From positions 434,341 through 498,340 of the forward strand of contig NZ_LMHW01000010.1 in NCBI RefSeq assembly GCF_001428525.1: a stretch of DNA of 64,000 nt. Direction: 5' to 3'. A program made the position numbers and the translations under genes. This document shows, piece by piece, positions 9,702 to 18,307 of the stretch. Each line of letters starts with the position of its first letter. Within the stretch, counting starts at the first letter, position 1. Origin of the DNA: Flavobacterium sp. Root186 (GTDB taxonomy: Bacteria; Bacteroidota; Bacteroidia; Flavobacteriales; Flavobacteriaceae). A model generated the notes under the pieces. The model was not told the DNA's origin, made no database searches, and saw only the letters and a list, made by a program, of their open reading frames with translations.

Positions 9702-10403
9702 TTATATCAATATATCACTTTCCAAATCAGATTTTTCGATTTCAAAACCAAAATCTAAGCGTTCAACCAATTCGATTACCAGCTTTTTATACCAGTTTTC
9801 AGATTTTGGGTGAATATATATCTTTTCGATCAATTGATTAATGTCAACATTAATTTTTATTCCATCATTTAGTTTGATACCGCTTTTTGAAGTGTCGGTA
9901 AGAATACGCACTTCGCGTTCATATTGAAAACTTTTTCTTTTGAATAAAAAAGGAAAGAACAAATCCTCAAACGGAATATATTCTTTTTTATAATCAATGT
10001 AGTTTACTTCGCCAATATATTGGTCAAAATTATTTTCGGGTTTTAATGCTTTTTGTAACCTTCCAATTGTAGACTGAATTGCTAAACCTTCGCTGTTTTG
10101 AGTAAATATCTGCCACATTGCAAACGATTCGTATTCGTTAATGTGCCAGCTGCTTACGGCAACCTGCTCGCGATGTGTTTTGTAATAATTTAAAAAATCA
10201 GGATTGTCAACCGCAAGTTTTTTAATCTCTTCATAAGTAGGCTCGCTAAAAGTACCTTCATATTGATCTTCAAATTTATCAGATCGCGACATGAAAAGTT
10301 TCTTAGAGAGTAATAAATCAAGAAATTTAGATAGGTCAAGATATTTCCAAACAATAGTATCAGGATCGTCTGGCAGTTTGATGTTAGGGCTGCTAAGATA
10401 CAT
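9702..10403 (-). CDS. DUF2971 domain protein
   Basis: 233 residues. The block VSSWHINEYESFAMWQIF near residues 79-96 and the later REVRIL and IYIHPKSENWYKKLV motifs are typical of DUF2971, a family of unknown biochemical role that often sits in accessory or defence-like settings. There is no signal peptide or membrane segment. The gene stands alone, with palindromic repeats on both sides (9523-9696 and 10459-10508), so it may have arrived as a single-gene unit. No catalytic residues can be assigned with confidence. Confidence 0.85.
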   Translation of the reverse strand: MYLSSPNIKLPDDPDTIVWKYLDLSKFLDLLLSKKLFMSRSDKFEDQYEGTFSEPTYEEIKKLAVDNPDFLNYYKTHREQVAVSSWHINEYESFAMWQIFTQNSEGLAIQSTIGRLQKALKPENNFDQYIGEVNYIDYKKEYIPFEDLFFPFLFKRKSFQYEREVRILTDTSKSGIKLNDGIKINVDINQLIEKIYIHPKSENWYKKLVIELVERLDFGFEIEKSDLESDILI

Positions 10404-10458
10404 TTTCCATAAGAATTAAATGATTTTTAATCTTTACTACCTAAAGTTATAAAATAAA

Positions 10459-10508
10459 ACACAGATTAAAGAAATTAAACTGAGTTTTAATATTTCCTTA
10501 ATCTGTGT
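10459..10508. repeat. Imperfect inverted repeat between DUF2971 and ABC genes
   Basis: ACACAGATTAAAGAAA at 10459-10474 faces its complement at 10493-10508 with one wobble mismatch. The loop is A/T-rich. It may act as a weak terminator or be a dispersed repeat. Confidence 0.7.
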
Positions 10509-10535
10509 AGATTGTTTGATTATGATGTGTGAGCC

Positions 10536-12365
10536 TTAAGATTCGAAAGACTGCATGGTAACCAGTTTGTTGTATGTTCCGTTGAGTGTAATTAATTGCT
10601 CATGCGTTCCCTGCTCAACGATTTTTCCTTTTTGCATTACGACAATAACATCTGCTTTTTGAATAGTTGAAAGTCGGTGTGCAATAACAATTGAAGTTCT
10701 GTTCTGCATCATGTTTTCAAGTGCCACCTGAACAAATTTTTCGCTTTCAGTATCTAATGCTGATGTTGCTTCATCCAGAATCATGATCGGCGGATTCTTT
10801 AATACCGCTCTTGCAATTGACAAACGTTGTTTTTGTCCGCCTGAAAGTTTGTTTCCGCTGTCACCAATATTTGTGTAGATCCCTAAAGGTAAATCTTTTA
10901 CAAACTCATATGCATTGGCAATTTTAAGTGCGTCGATAATTTCATCATCTGTAGCGTCTAATTTTCCTAATGCAATATTGGCTTTGATAGTATCATTAAA
11001 TAAAATACTGTCTTGAGTTACCAATCCCATTAAACTGCGAAGCGACCGCAGATTCATGTCTTTAATATTGATATTGTCAATAGAGATAGACCCTTCGTTT
11101 ACGTCATAAAAACGGGTTAATAAATTTGCAATGGTACTTTTTCCGCTTCCGGATTGTCCAACAAGAGCAACAGTTTGTCCTTTTTTAATTTGAAGAGAAA
11201 AATCTTTTAAAACATTTTCATTTTCATACTTAAAGTTGATATGCTGAATGTTTATATCATTATCAAAAGTTGTTTTTTCGATCGCATCAACTTTGCTTGT
11301 AATTGGGTTTTCCTGATCTAAAATTTCCAGAACACGTTCTGCGGCAGCATTTCCTCTTTTTACTCCATATGAAGCTTTAGAAATCGCTTTTGCAGGAGTT
11401 AAAATATTATAAGCTAATCCCATGTAAGCAATAAAAGCAGCACCGTCTAATGTTTTGTCAATTAAAACCATTTGGCCTCCATACCAAAGTAAAATAGCAA
11501 TTACCGTAATCCCCATGAATTCACTGGCTGGTGAAGCTAAGTTCTGGCGATTACCAATGCTGTTCGATAAGTTGAAAAAGCGTTCTGTAGAGCTTTGAAA
11601 AACATTACTGAAATAATTTTCAGAGTTGTAACCCTTAACGACTTTCAATCCTCCAATAGTCTCTTCAATAGTAGATAAAAAAGTACCTTGTTCCTGTTGT
11701 GCTTTTGTTGATTGTTTTTTAAGTTGTTTCCCGATTAATGAAATAATATAGCCTGAAACCGGAATAAATATAAAGACAAACAAAGTTAATTTTGGACTGA
11801 TAATTAACATTGTAACTATAGTAAAAATAATAGTCAGCGGCTCTTTTACAATAAGCTCCAAAATTGCCAAAAAGGAGGTCTGAACCTCGTTTACGTCAGC
11901 AGAAATTCTGGAAATTACATCTCCTTTTCTTTTTTCAGAATAAAAAGCCAAAGGCAGTTCAAGCGTTTTTTTGTACATCGCATTTCGCATATCTCTTAAA
12001 ACACCATTTCTCAAAAAAGTGATAAAAAACATAGCGGCATAATCGGCTAAGTTTTTTAATAAAAAGATCGAGATTATAATGGCTACCATAATCGATAAAA
12101 CGTACCCTGATTCGTGTGTGCCTTTTGTTGTTGTAATATAGTAACTTAAATAATCTTCACCATATTGCTGGATTTTCATAATCCCGTGAAACACCGGTTT
12201 TACTGTGTTTTGCTTTGTTTTGTCAAATAAAACCTGAAGCATTGGGATTAACGCAACAAACGAAAGTGTGCTGAAAAGGGCATACAAAACATTGAAAAAG
12301 ATGTTTAAGAACGCATATTTTTTATACGGATATATAAAAGGAACTATTTTTTTGAAATTACTCAT
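10536..12365 (-). CDS. ABC exporter, fused permease-ATPase (MsbA-like)
   Basis: 609 residues with the half-transporter architecture. The membrane domain with about six helices covers residues 1-330. The ATPase domain carries Walker A (GQSGSGKST, about residue 400), the LSGGQKQR signature, Walker B (IMILDEATSALD) and the switch histidine (IAHRLST). Such proteins work as dimers in the inner membrane and export lipids, lipid A or drugs. An MsbA-like lipid role is plausible but cannot be told from a drug exporter by sequence alone. The upstream neighbour, on the same strand, is a phosphosugar mutase, separated by a terminator, so the gene is probably transcribed alone. Confidence 0.93.
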   Translation of the reverse strand: MSNFKKIVPFIYPYKKYAFLNIFFNVLYALFSTLSFVALIPMLQVLFDKTKQNTVKPVFHGIMKIQQYGEDYLSYYITTTKGTHESGYVLSIMVAIIISIFLLKNLADYAAMFFITFLRNGVLRDMRNAMYKKTLELPLAFYSEKRKGDVISRISADVNEVQTSFLAILELIVKEPLTIIFTIVTMLIISPKLTLFVFIFIPVSGYIISLIGKQLKKQSTKAQQEQGTFLSTIEETIGGLKVVKGYNSENYFSNVFQSSTERFFNLSNSIGNRQNLASPASEFMGITVIAILLWYGGQMVLIDKTLDGAAFIAYMGLAYNILTPAKAISKASYGVKRGNAAAERVLEILDQENPITSKVDAIEKTTFDNDINIQHINFKYENENVLKDFSLQIKKGQTVALVGQSGSGKSTIANLLTRFYDVNEGSISIDNINIKDMNLRSLRSLMGLVTQDSILFNDTIKANIALGKLDATDDEIIDALKIANAYEFVKDLPLGIYTNIGDSGNKLSGGQKQRLSIARAVLKNPPIMILDEATSALDTESEKFVQVALENMMQNRTSIVIAHRLSTIQKADVIVVMQKGKIVEQGTHEQLITLNGTYNKLVTMQSFES

Positions 12366-12513
12366 TTATTTTTGAATGTTATTTTTCTGCTATGGCAATG
12401 CTCTTTCGAGTTTTTAGCAATATAATTTTGTGGTTATAACTAATTTGTTTTGGTGGTTTTTCAATGCACAAAATTAATCCAATTGATTAGTTTTCAATTT
12501 TTTTTTAGTTTTT

Positions 12514-12560
12514 TTTATTAAAAAACTCTGATTTGCATTTGTTCTAAATGTAAACCAGAG
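12514..12560 (-). terminator. Terminator of the phosphosugar mutase gene
   Basis: CTCTG at 12526 through CAGAG at 12560 forms a 15-bp stem with two wobble pairs and a five-base loop. On the minus strand it is followed by a T-rich run (12512-12525). Confidence 0.75.
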
Positions 12561-12581
12561 TTCTAATGTCAAAATTTAATT

Positions 12582-12608
12582 AGCTGCGCAGAGATTCCCT
12601 GCGCAGCT
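12582..12608. repeat. GC-rich perfect hairpin without a T tract
   Basis: AGCTGCGCAG (12582-12591) pairs perfectly with CTGCGCAGCT (12599-12608) around a seven-base loop. No T run follows on either strand. Unlike its AT-rich surroundings, it may be a REP-like dispersed hairpin or protect the 3' end of the mutase mRNA. Confidence 0.75.
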
Positions 12609-12644
12609 ATAATAGGTATTTAAAGAGCTTATCACTCGTTTTTT

Positions 12645-14372
12645 TTATTTCAATTGCATGTCTGCAATGATATTTTGTATTTTTCCGTCTAAGAAACTTT
12701 CCGCAGCATCAAAATCTAAAACCGATTCTAATTCGGCATTTACGCTGATATAGAATTTAATTTTAGGTTCAGTTCCACTTGGTCTTGCACAAATTTTAGA
12801 TCCATCTTCTGTATAATAAATTAATACATTCGATTTCGGAATATCCATCGTAGATACTTCATTTGTCAATAAATTTAATGCCGTCGATGATTGATAATCT
12901 TCAACCATAATTACACGCTGACCGTTGATTTCTTTTAAAGGATTTTCACGTAAATCAATCATCATCTGATTTATTTCCTGTAAACCTTCTATTCCTTTTT
13001 TAGTCAGTGAAACTAAATATTCTTTGTAGAAACCATTTTCAACATAAAGTTGTAAAAGTTCTTTATAAACAGAGCTTCCGGCAGATTTTGCCTGAGCAGC
13101 AACTTCGCATATCAATAAAGTAGCAGCAACCGCATCTTTATCTCTAACTGCATCACCAACCATAAAACCAAAACTTTCTTCGCCTCCGCCAATAAACTGA
13201 AGTTCAGGAAAATCTTTGATCATTTTAGCGATCCATTTAAATCCTGTTAATCCAACTTTGCATTCAACACCGTAGCTTGTAGCCAGTTCCATCATCATTG
13301 GAGTCGAAACAATAGTTGAGCCTACAAATTGTTTTCCGTTAATTTTTCCGGCTTTTTTCCATTGTTTTAAAAGGAAAGAAGTCATTAAAATCATCGTTTG
13401 ATTTCCGTTAAGCAAAATCATTTTACCGTCATTATTTCTAACTGCAACACCTAAACGGTCGCAATCAGGATCTGTGCCCACAACGATATCAGAATTTGTT
13501 TTGTCTGCCAGGGCCAAAGCCATTGTCAAAGCCTCAGGTTCTTCTGGGTTTGGTGATTTTACAGTTGGGAAATCTCCGTCTGGAACCGCCTGCTCTGGTA
13601 CAATATGAACATTTTTATACCCAGCCTGTGATAAAGTATCTGGAACAGATTTTATAGAAGTTCCGTGAAGTGAAGTAAAAACAATATGCAGATTATCTTT
13701 GGCTTCAGCCGGAGTATTAAAACTTGCGTTTTCTATAGATGATTTCACAAACGCCTTATCAATTTCAGTATCAATATATTGAATTAAACTTTCGTTTGCG
13801 TTGAATTTAATTTTATCGTAACCTAAATTTTCGATTACTTTTATAATTGCAGCGTCTTCCGGCGGAACAATTTGTCCGCCATCTTGCCAATACACTTTAT
13901 AGCCATTATATTCTGGCGGGTTATGCGAAGCCGTAAGAACAATTCCGCATTGACATTCCAGATATTTAAGTGCAAAAGACAATTCCGGAGTAGGTCTTAA
14001 ATCTGAGAATAAATAAACCTGAATCCCGTTTGCTGAAAAAACATCAGCAACCACTTTTGCCAAAGTATTACTGTTATGACGGCAGTCGTAAGCAATAACA
14101 ACTTTTAATGGCTGGTTTGGAAAAACTTCATGTAAATAATCAGATAAACCCTGAGTATTTTTCCCAAGTGTATATTTGTTAATTCTATTGTTTCCTACGC
14201 CCATAACACCGCGCATACCGCCGGTTCCAAATTCAAGGTTTTTATAAAAACTTTCCTCAAGTTCCTTTGGCGAAGTCGTCATTAATTCTTTTACCGCAGC
14301 CTGCGTTTCCTGATCAAATGTTGGCGTAAGCCATTCGTTTACTGCGTTTAATATATTAGGTGCAATATTCAT
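12645..14372 (-). CDS. Phospho-sugar mutase (phosphoglucomutase/phosphomannomutase family)
   Basis: 575 residues, the size of the PgcA-type alpha-D-phosphohexomutases. The four hallmark motifs are present: the active serine loop TASHNP (Ser149), the magnesium loop [10 protein letters not shown], the sugar-binding loop GGEESFGF and the phosphate-binding loop RPSGTEPK near the C-terminus. The enzyme interconverts hexose 1- and 6-phosphates through a phosphoserine and feeds cell-envelope sugar nucleotides and glycogen metabolism. Glucose or mannose preference cannot be read here. Its own terminator lies downstream. Confidence 0.94.
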   Translation of the reverse strand: MNIAPNILNAVNEWLTPTFDQETQAAVKELMTTSPKELEESFYKNLEFGTGGMRGVMGVGNNRINKYTLGKNTQGLSDYLHEVFPNQPLKVVIAYDCRHNSNTLAKVVADVFSANGIQVYLFSDLRPTPELSFALKYLECQCGIVLTASHNPPEYNGYKVYWQDGGQIVPPEDAAIIKVIENLGYDKIKFNANESLIQYIDTEIDKAFVKSSIENASFNTPAEAKDNLHIVFTSLHGTSIKSVPDTLSQAGYKNVHIVPEQAVPDGDFPTVKSPNPEEPEALTMALALADKTNSDIVVGTDPDCDRLGVAVRNNDGKMILLNGNQTMILMTSFLLKQWKKAGKINGKQFVGSTIVSTPMMMELATSYGVECKVGLTGFKWIAKMIKDFPELQFIGGGEESFGFMVGDAVRDKDAVAATLLICEVAAQAKSAGSSVYKELLQLYVENGFYKEYLVSLTKKGIEGLQEINQMMIDLRENPLKEINGQRVIMVEDYQSSTALNLLTNEVSTMDIPKSNVLIYYTEDGSKICARPSGTEPKIKFYISVNAELESVLDFDAAESFLDGKIQNIIADMQLK

Positions 14373-14415
14373 TATAAGTGTCTTTTTAATGTTTGAATTA
14401 AAGATAAGATTTTTT

Positions 14416-14495
14416 CAGGAGCTAATCCTGCTGTCCACTATATCTTTTGTGGCGAACCCCGCCACAAAAGGATGCCGTTCCCATCAGGGCTAGGG
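14416..14495. repeat. Intergenic palindromic element (two hairpins)
   Basis: CAGGA/TCCTG form a small hairpin at 14416-14430, and CTTTTGTGGCG (14444-14454) pairs perfectly with CGCCACAAAAG (14460-14470). A GC-rich tail, ATCAGGGCTAGGGC, follows. There is no T tract, so it is not a normal terminator. The composition and tail resemble a dispersed repeat that I believe is common between Flavobacterium genes. Confidence 0.65.
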
Positions 14496-14502
14496 CTTTA
14501 CG

Positions 14503-15459
14503 TTAAAAATTAACCTCTCGTGATACTTTATAACGTTCTTCGTTGTTTTTAGTTCTCAAAATAATTTCACCCAGAAACCCGGCTAAGAAAAGCTGAGTCC
14601 CTAAAATCATTGTCGTTAAAGCTATAAAAAACCATGGATTATTAGTAACCAGACTATATCTCATTCCGGTATACATATGGTATAATTTTGAAATACCAAT
14701 ATAACCTGCTAATAAGAACCCGATAATAAACATTAACGATCCGATTGCACCAAATAAGTGCATAGGTCTTTTTCCAAATCTTGATAAAAACCAAATTGTA
14801 ATTAAATCAAGAAATCCGTTAATAAAACGTTCCATTCCAAATTTGGTTTCACCATATTTACGAGCTTGGTGAATTACTACTTTTTCACCAATTTTACCAA
14901 AACCGGCATTTTTTGCTAAAACAGGAATGTATCGGTGCATTTCTCCCGAAACTTCAATATTTTTTACAACGGCATTTTTATAGGCCTTTAACCCGCAGTT
15001 AAAATCGTTTAACTCAACACCAGAAGTTTTTCTGGCAGCCCAGTTAAATAATTTTGAAGGTAAATTTTTTGCTACAACAGAGTCGTAGCGTTTCTTTTTC
15101 CATCCCGAAACCAAATCGAATCTCTCTTTGGTAATCATTTCATACAATTCAGGAATTTCATCAGGACTATCCTGCAAATCAGCATCCATAGTAATGATAA
15201 CATCACCTTTTGCTTTAGCAAAACCAGCATGTAAGGCCTGAGATTTTCCAAAATTTTTCATGAAACGAATCCCTTTTACATTTGGGTTTTCGTTAGAAAA
15301 ACTTTCAATAATATTCCAAGAATCATCCGTACTTCCATCATCTACAAAAATGATTTCATAAGAGTAATTGTTAGACTGCATCACTTTAATAATCCATGTG
15401 TAGAGTTCTTGAAGCGATTCCTCCTCGTTTAGAAGCGGTATAAGTATAGATAGATTCAT
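14503..15459 (-). CDS. Family 2 glycosyltransferase with two C-terminal TM helices (DPM1/GtrB-like)
   Basis: 318 residues. The GT-A domain begins at the N-terminus (LSILIPLLNEEESL) with the nucleotide-binding acidic motifs FVDDGSTD and TMDADLQDSPDEI. Two hydrophobic helices follow (LFGAIGSLMFIIGFLLAGY and NPWFFIALTTMILGTQLFL). This layout is that of polyprenyl-phosphate glycosyltransferases such as GtrB/ArnC, which move a sugar from a nucleotide donor to undecaprenyl phosphate at the cytoplasmic face. The DUF4199 gene lies 9 nt upstream in the same direction. The sugar is not predictable. Confidence 0.9.
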   Translation of the reverse strand: MNLSILIPLLNEEESLQELYTWIIKVMQSNNYSYEIIFVDDGSTDDSWNIIESFSNENPNVKGIRFMKNFGKSQALHAGFAKAKGDVIITMDADLQDSPDEIPELYEMITKERFDLVSGWKKKRYDSVVAKNLPSKLFNWAARKTSGVELNDFNCGLKAYKNAVVKNIEVSGEMHRYIPVLAKNAGFGKIGEKVVIHQARKYGETKFGMERFINGFLDLITIWFLSRFGKRPMHLFGAIGSLMFIIGFLLAGYIGISKLYHMYTGMRYSLVTNNPWFFIALTTMILGTQLFLAGFLGEIILRTKNNEERYKVSREVNF

Positions 15460-15468
15460 TTATAATTT

Positions 15469-15999
15469 TTATTCTTGTGTAGATTTGCTTTTAAAAAATG
15501 CTGCGAAAATTAATCCGAAAATTGAACTTATTACAATAGCAAAAGCAGATCCTTTTAGTAATTCTATAGTAGAATAAGGGTTGCTTACTTTCATTTTGGC
15601 AACGGCTTCGTTAATAGAAGAAGCTGGAGCGCCAAATTTCTGCATCATGTTTACGGTATATTTTATCATTATTTCGCTCAAAGTGTCTTTTGCACCCGGA
15701 TCAATAACGTTAAATAAAATAATATTAAAAGAAGTAGAAATCAAAATACCAATTACAGCTGCTATAAAATAAGTAGTAAAAGCATCTTTAAAAGGAAAAA
15801 CACCATTTAATTCTTTTTTAGTTTTAGAAAGTAGAATGATGCTGATAGTAACACTTATTGCTAGTCCTATTATGCCCATCCACCAGGCTGTAAATAAGTT
15901 TAAATCAATAGCATATATAGTCGCAGTAAACAATGCCGATGTAATTCCAATCATTACACCATAAGTAATACCATTTCTTTTTATAACTTCATTAATCAT
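15469..15999 (-). CDS. DUF4199 membrane protein
   Basis: 176 residues when started at ATG 15999 (MINEVIKRNGITYGVMIG); an upstream ATG at 16038 would add a non-conserved tail and overlap the likely promoter. Four hydrophobic segments and the GVMIGITSALF and PFKDAFTTYFIAAVIGILIS blocks fit DUF4199, a Bacteroidota-specific inner-membrane family of unknown role often found next to a GT2 glycosyltransferase, as here. A TATATTTG -7 element lies at 16034-16027 on the minus strand, about 30 nt upstream, but without a clear TTG partner. Confidence 0.88.
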   Translation of the reverse strand: MINEVIKRNGITYGVMIGITSALFTATIYAIDLNLFTAWWMGIIGLAISVTISIILLSKTKKELNGVFPFKDAFTTYFIAAVIGILISTSFNIILFNVIDPGAKDTLSEIMIKYTVNMMQKFGAPASSINEAVAKMKVSNPYSTIELLKGSAFAIVISSIFGLIFAAFFKSKSTQE

Positions 16000-16102
16000 A
16001 TTTATATATGTTTTAAAATTAATCCACAAATATAGCAATTCCCAATATAATCGAGGAGAAAAAAAGCTTTTTGAATTTAACTAAAAAAAAGTACGCTAAG
16101 TA

Positions 16103-16132
16103 TTTGTTTATTAAAAAAGAATTGTAAATTTG
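16103..16132 (+). promoter_or_regulatory. Promoter of rpmE2
   Basis: TTTG at 16103-16106 and TAAATTTG at 16125-16132 are 18 nt apart and match the Bacteroidota consensus. The leader would be about 110 nt, long enough to hold an autoregulatory site for the ribosomal protein. Confidence 0.7.
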
Positions 16133-16248
16133 CAAACTCAAAATTAATTAAAATTTTAAACAAAAAAGAGCATCGTTTGTTTACACCTTTTTCTAACCAT
16201 GAAAAAGCTTCAAAATGAAAATGTTCTAAACAATAAATAAAAAGAAAG

Positions 16249-16503
16249 ATGAAAAAAGGAATTCACCCAGAAAATTACAGATTAGTTGCATTTAAAGACA
16301 TGTCAAATGATGACGTTTTTATCACTAAATCTACTGCAGATACAAAAGAAACAATTGAAGTTGACGGAGTTGAGTATCCAGTTGTAAAAATGGAGATTTC
16401 TAGAACATCTCACCCTTTTTATACTGGTAAATCTAAACTTATCGATACTGCTGGACGTATTGATAAATTCAAAACTAAATATGCAAAACACGCTAAAAAA
16501 TAA
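16249..16503 (+). CDS. rpmE2: 50S ribosomal protein L31 type B
   Basis: 84 residues, the length of type B L31. It starts [17 protein letters not shown] and contains [20 protein letters not shown], the conserved C-terminal block. The CxxC zinc pair of type A L31 is absent, so this is the zinc-independent form used when zinc is scarce. It is a component of the large subunit. It stands alone between a strong promoter with a long leader and a hairpin terminator. Confidence 0.96.
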
Positions 16504-16527
16504 TAGCTGTTTAAAATTATATAAGAA

Positions 16528-16553
16528 GCCTTCCAATTTGGAAGGCTTTTTTT
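16528..16553 (+). terminator. rpmE2 terminator
   Basis: GCCTTCC pairs with GGAAGGC around a five-base loop and is followed by seven T residues. Confidence 0.92.
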
Positions 16554-16567
16554 ATGGGTATTTTTTA

Positions 16568-16648
16568 ATAGCCACGAATTCACTAATTATTTTATTATGA
16601 TCCTTTTAATAGCTTAACATAAATAAAAATTCGTGAATTCGTGGCTAT
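16568..16648. repeat. Inverted repeat with octamer substructure
   Basis: ATAGCCACGAATTCAC at 16568-16583 is perfectly complementary to 16633-16648. Each arm also has an 8-nt period: CACGAATT then CACTAATT on the left, and AATTCGTG twice in succession (16628-16643) on the right. It lies between the rpmE2 terminator and the GlmU-family gene and has no coding potential. Confidence 0.85.
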
Positions 16649-16736
16649 CAGAAAAAACATATATTAATGAAACACATAAATATTTGTAACTTTGGCCTTG
16701 GTAACCAAACAAATTTTAACACATTAAATTAATTTT

Positions 16737-17912
16737 ATGAATTACATTCTTTTTGACGGTCCCGTCCGGAATGCTCTATTACCTTTTACTTTTACCAGAC
16801 CCGTGGCTGATATTTTAATCGGAATTATGACGATTCGCCAAAAATGGGAAACTCGTTTAGGTTCGACTATAACAACAATTACTGAGGATTACCTTTCTGC
16901 TAAATTCCCAATGGTAGAAATGGAAGAAAACGTAATGATAAATGCTGCGTATTTGCCAAATGATACGCTTGCAGAATTAGTTTCTGACTTAAAACCCAAT
17001 CAGGCAATCTTTAAAGGAGAAGATGTAATTGCTTTTTTTACAACAGAAAACCAGGAAGAAGTTGATTTTGATACCTATGAAATCATTCAATATAATGACG
17101 AATGTTTGACAGTAGAGCATACTTGGGATATTTTCTCAAAAAATGATGCTGCCATTCGTGCCGACTTTGCTTACCTGACTGAAGACAGAAAATCACAGCC
17201 AATTCCTAAAAGTGTAAATACAATTGCGCCGGAAAATATTTTTATTGAACAAGGAGCAAAATTAGAGTTTGTAACCCTAAATGCATCAAACGGCCCTATA
17301 TATATAGGTAAGAACACCGAGATCATGGAAGGAACAGTTATTCGCGGCCCTTTTGCCTTGTGCGAAAATGCGCAGGTAAAATTAAATGCAAAAGTTTACG
17401 GAGCAACAACAGTTGGTCCCGGATCAAGAATAGGGGGGGAAGTTAAGAATTCGGTTTTATTTGCTAATTCAAACAAAGGTCATGACGGATTTCTTGGAGA
17501 TTCAGTTTTGGGCGAATGGTGTAATATTGGGGCTGACAGTAATAACTCAAACCTGAAAAATAACTATGAAGAAGTAAAATTGTGGAGTTACGAAACAGAA
17601 GGTTTTGCTAAAACGGGACTTCAGTTTTGCGGTTTAATGATGGGAGATCACAGTAAATGTGGAATCAATACGATGTTTAATACCGGAACTGTTGTTGGGG
17701 TAAGTGCCAATATTTTCGGATCTGGTTTTCCTAGAAATTTTGTTCCGAGTTTTTCCTGGGGCGGCGCGGCAGGTTTTACAACTTATGTGACTAAAAAAGC
17801 TTTTGAAACAGCGAAGTTAGTAATGAGCCGCAGAAATATTGAATTTGACGAAACAGAAGCATCAATCTTAGAACACATTTTTGAGGAAACTAAAAAGTGG
17901 AGAAAGGAGTAA
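16737..17912 (+). CDS. GlmU-family sugar nucleotidyltransferase-like protein
   Basis: 391 residues. The N-terminal half opens with FDGPVRNALLPFTFTRPVADI, the start typical of the Bacteroidota GlmU-family group. From about residue 180 it has hexapeptide repeats of a left-handed beta-helix (PIYIGKNTEIMEGTVIRGPF, then GATTVGPGSRIGGEV). GlmU itself makes UDP-GlcNAc; this group lacks a clear GlmU pyrophosphorylase loop, so the exact substrate is uncertain. A TAACTTTG -7 element lies at 16687-16694. The gene is monocistronic, with repeats on both sides. Confidence 0.85.
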   Translation: MNYILFDGPVRNALLPFTFTRPVADILIGIMTIRQKWETRLGSTITTITEDYLSAKFPMVEMEENVMINAAYLPNDTLAELVSDLKPNQAIFKGEDVIAFFTTENQEEVDFDTYEIIQYNDECLTVEHTWDIFSKNDAAIRADFAYLTEDRKSQPIPKSVNTIAPENIFIEQGAKLEFVTLNASNGPIYIGKNTEIMEGTVIRGPFALCENAQVKLNAKVYGATTVGPGSRIGGEVKNSVLFANSNKGHDGFLGDSVLGEWCNIGADSNNSNLKNNYEEVKLWSYETEGFAKTGLQFCGLMMGDHSKCGINTMFNTGTVVGVSANIFGSGFPRNFVPSFSWGGAAGFTTYVTKKAFETAKLVMSRRNIEFDETEASILEHIFEETKKWRKE

Positions 17913-17950
17913 TTAGATAATTAGTCAATTGATAATGAGATAATTTTTCA

Positions 17951-17979
17951 ACCCGGCAGGTTTTTAAAACCTGTCGGGT
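17951..17979. repeat. 29-nt REP-like hairpin, copy 1
   Basis: ACCCGGCAGG, then TTTTTAAAA, then CCTGTCGGGT: a hairpin with about 12 bp and one G-U pair, followed by T-rich sequence. The identical 29-nt sequence occurs at 29490-29518, so it is a dispersed element that may here double as the terminator of the GlmU-family gene. Confidence 0.85.
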
Positions 17980-18003
17980 TTTGTTTTTTGCATATTAAAC
18001 TTA

Positions 18004-18102
18004 AACTGGACTGAAGTCCGGCCCTACAATATAATTTATTCCTTCGGAACTTAAAGAGCCTTGGGCTCGAGCTATATTGTAGGGCCGAACTTTAGTCCGG
18101 TT
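18004..18102. repeat. Cloverleaf-like palindromic element (outer stem with two inner hairpins)
   Basis: Arms 18004-18033 and 18073-18102 pair at 27 of 30 positions, the rest being wobble-type changes. Inside are two small hairpins: TTCC-TTC-GGAA at 18039-18049 and GAGCC-TTG-GGCTC at 18056-18068. It has no ORF and no T tract. Compensating wobble changes suggest the fold, not the sequence, is kept. Confidence 0.85.
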
Positions 18103-18142
18103 AAAAAACAGAATCAAAGCATTTTTGTTTTGCCATGGTTTT

Positions 18143-18307
18143 GAAAATTATCACATCTTCTAATTGCCACATTCTCAAAATTATCTAATTAATAAATTGC
18201 CACATTTTCTAATTGCCTAATTATCTAATTAATCTATCTTTGCACCTTCAAAAAAACACTTGCTAAGAAGTCTAATAATCTAAGCAGTCTAAAATCTAAA
18301 AATCTAA
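18143..18307 (+). repeat. Degenerate 8-nt repeat arrays upstream of the ABC-F gene
   Basis: From 18147 to 18234 the sequence is a chain of A/T-rich octamers around CTAATTNN and CCACATTN; CTAATTGC, CTAATTAT and CTAATTAA lie in exact register at 18209-18232. A second array of units containing TCTAA at about 8-nt spacing fills 18261-18307 up to the start codon. Together with the hairpins upstream it accounts for the 395-base gap before this gene. Confidence 0.75.
18213..18242 (+). promoter_or_regulatory. Promoter of the ABC-F gene, partly supplied by the octamer array
   Basis: TTG at 18213-18215 and TATCTTTG at 18235-18242 are separated by 19 nt, a full match to the Bacteroidota consensus. The TTG lies inside one of the octamers and the second array forms the 5' leader. 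Confidence 0.75.
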
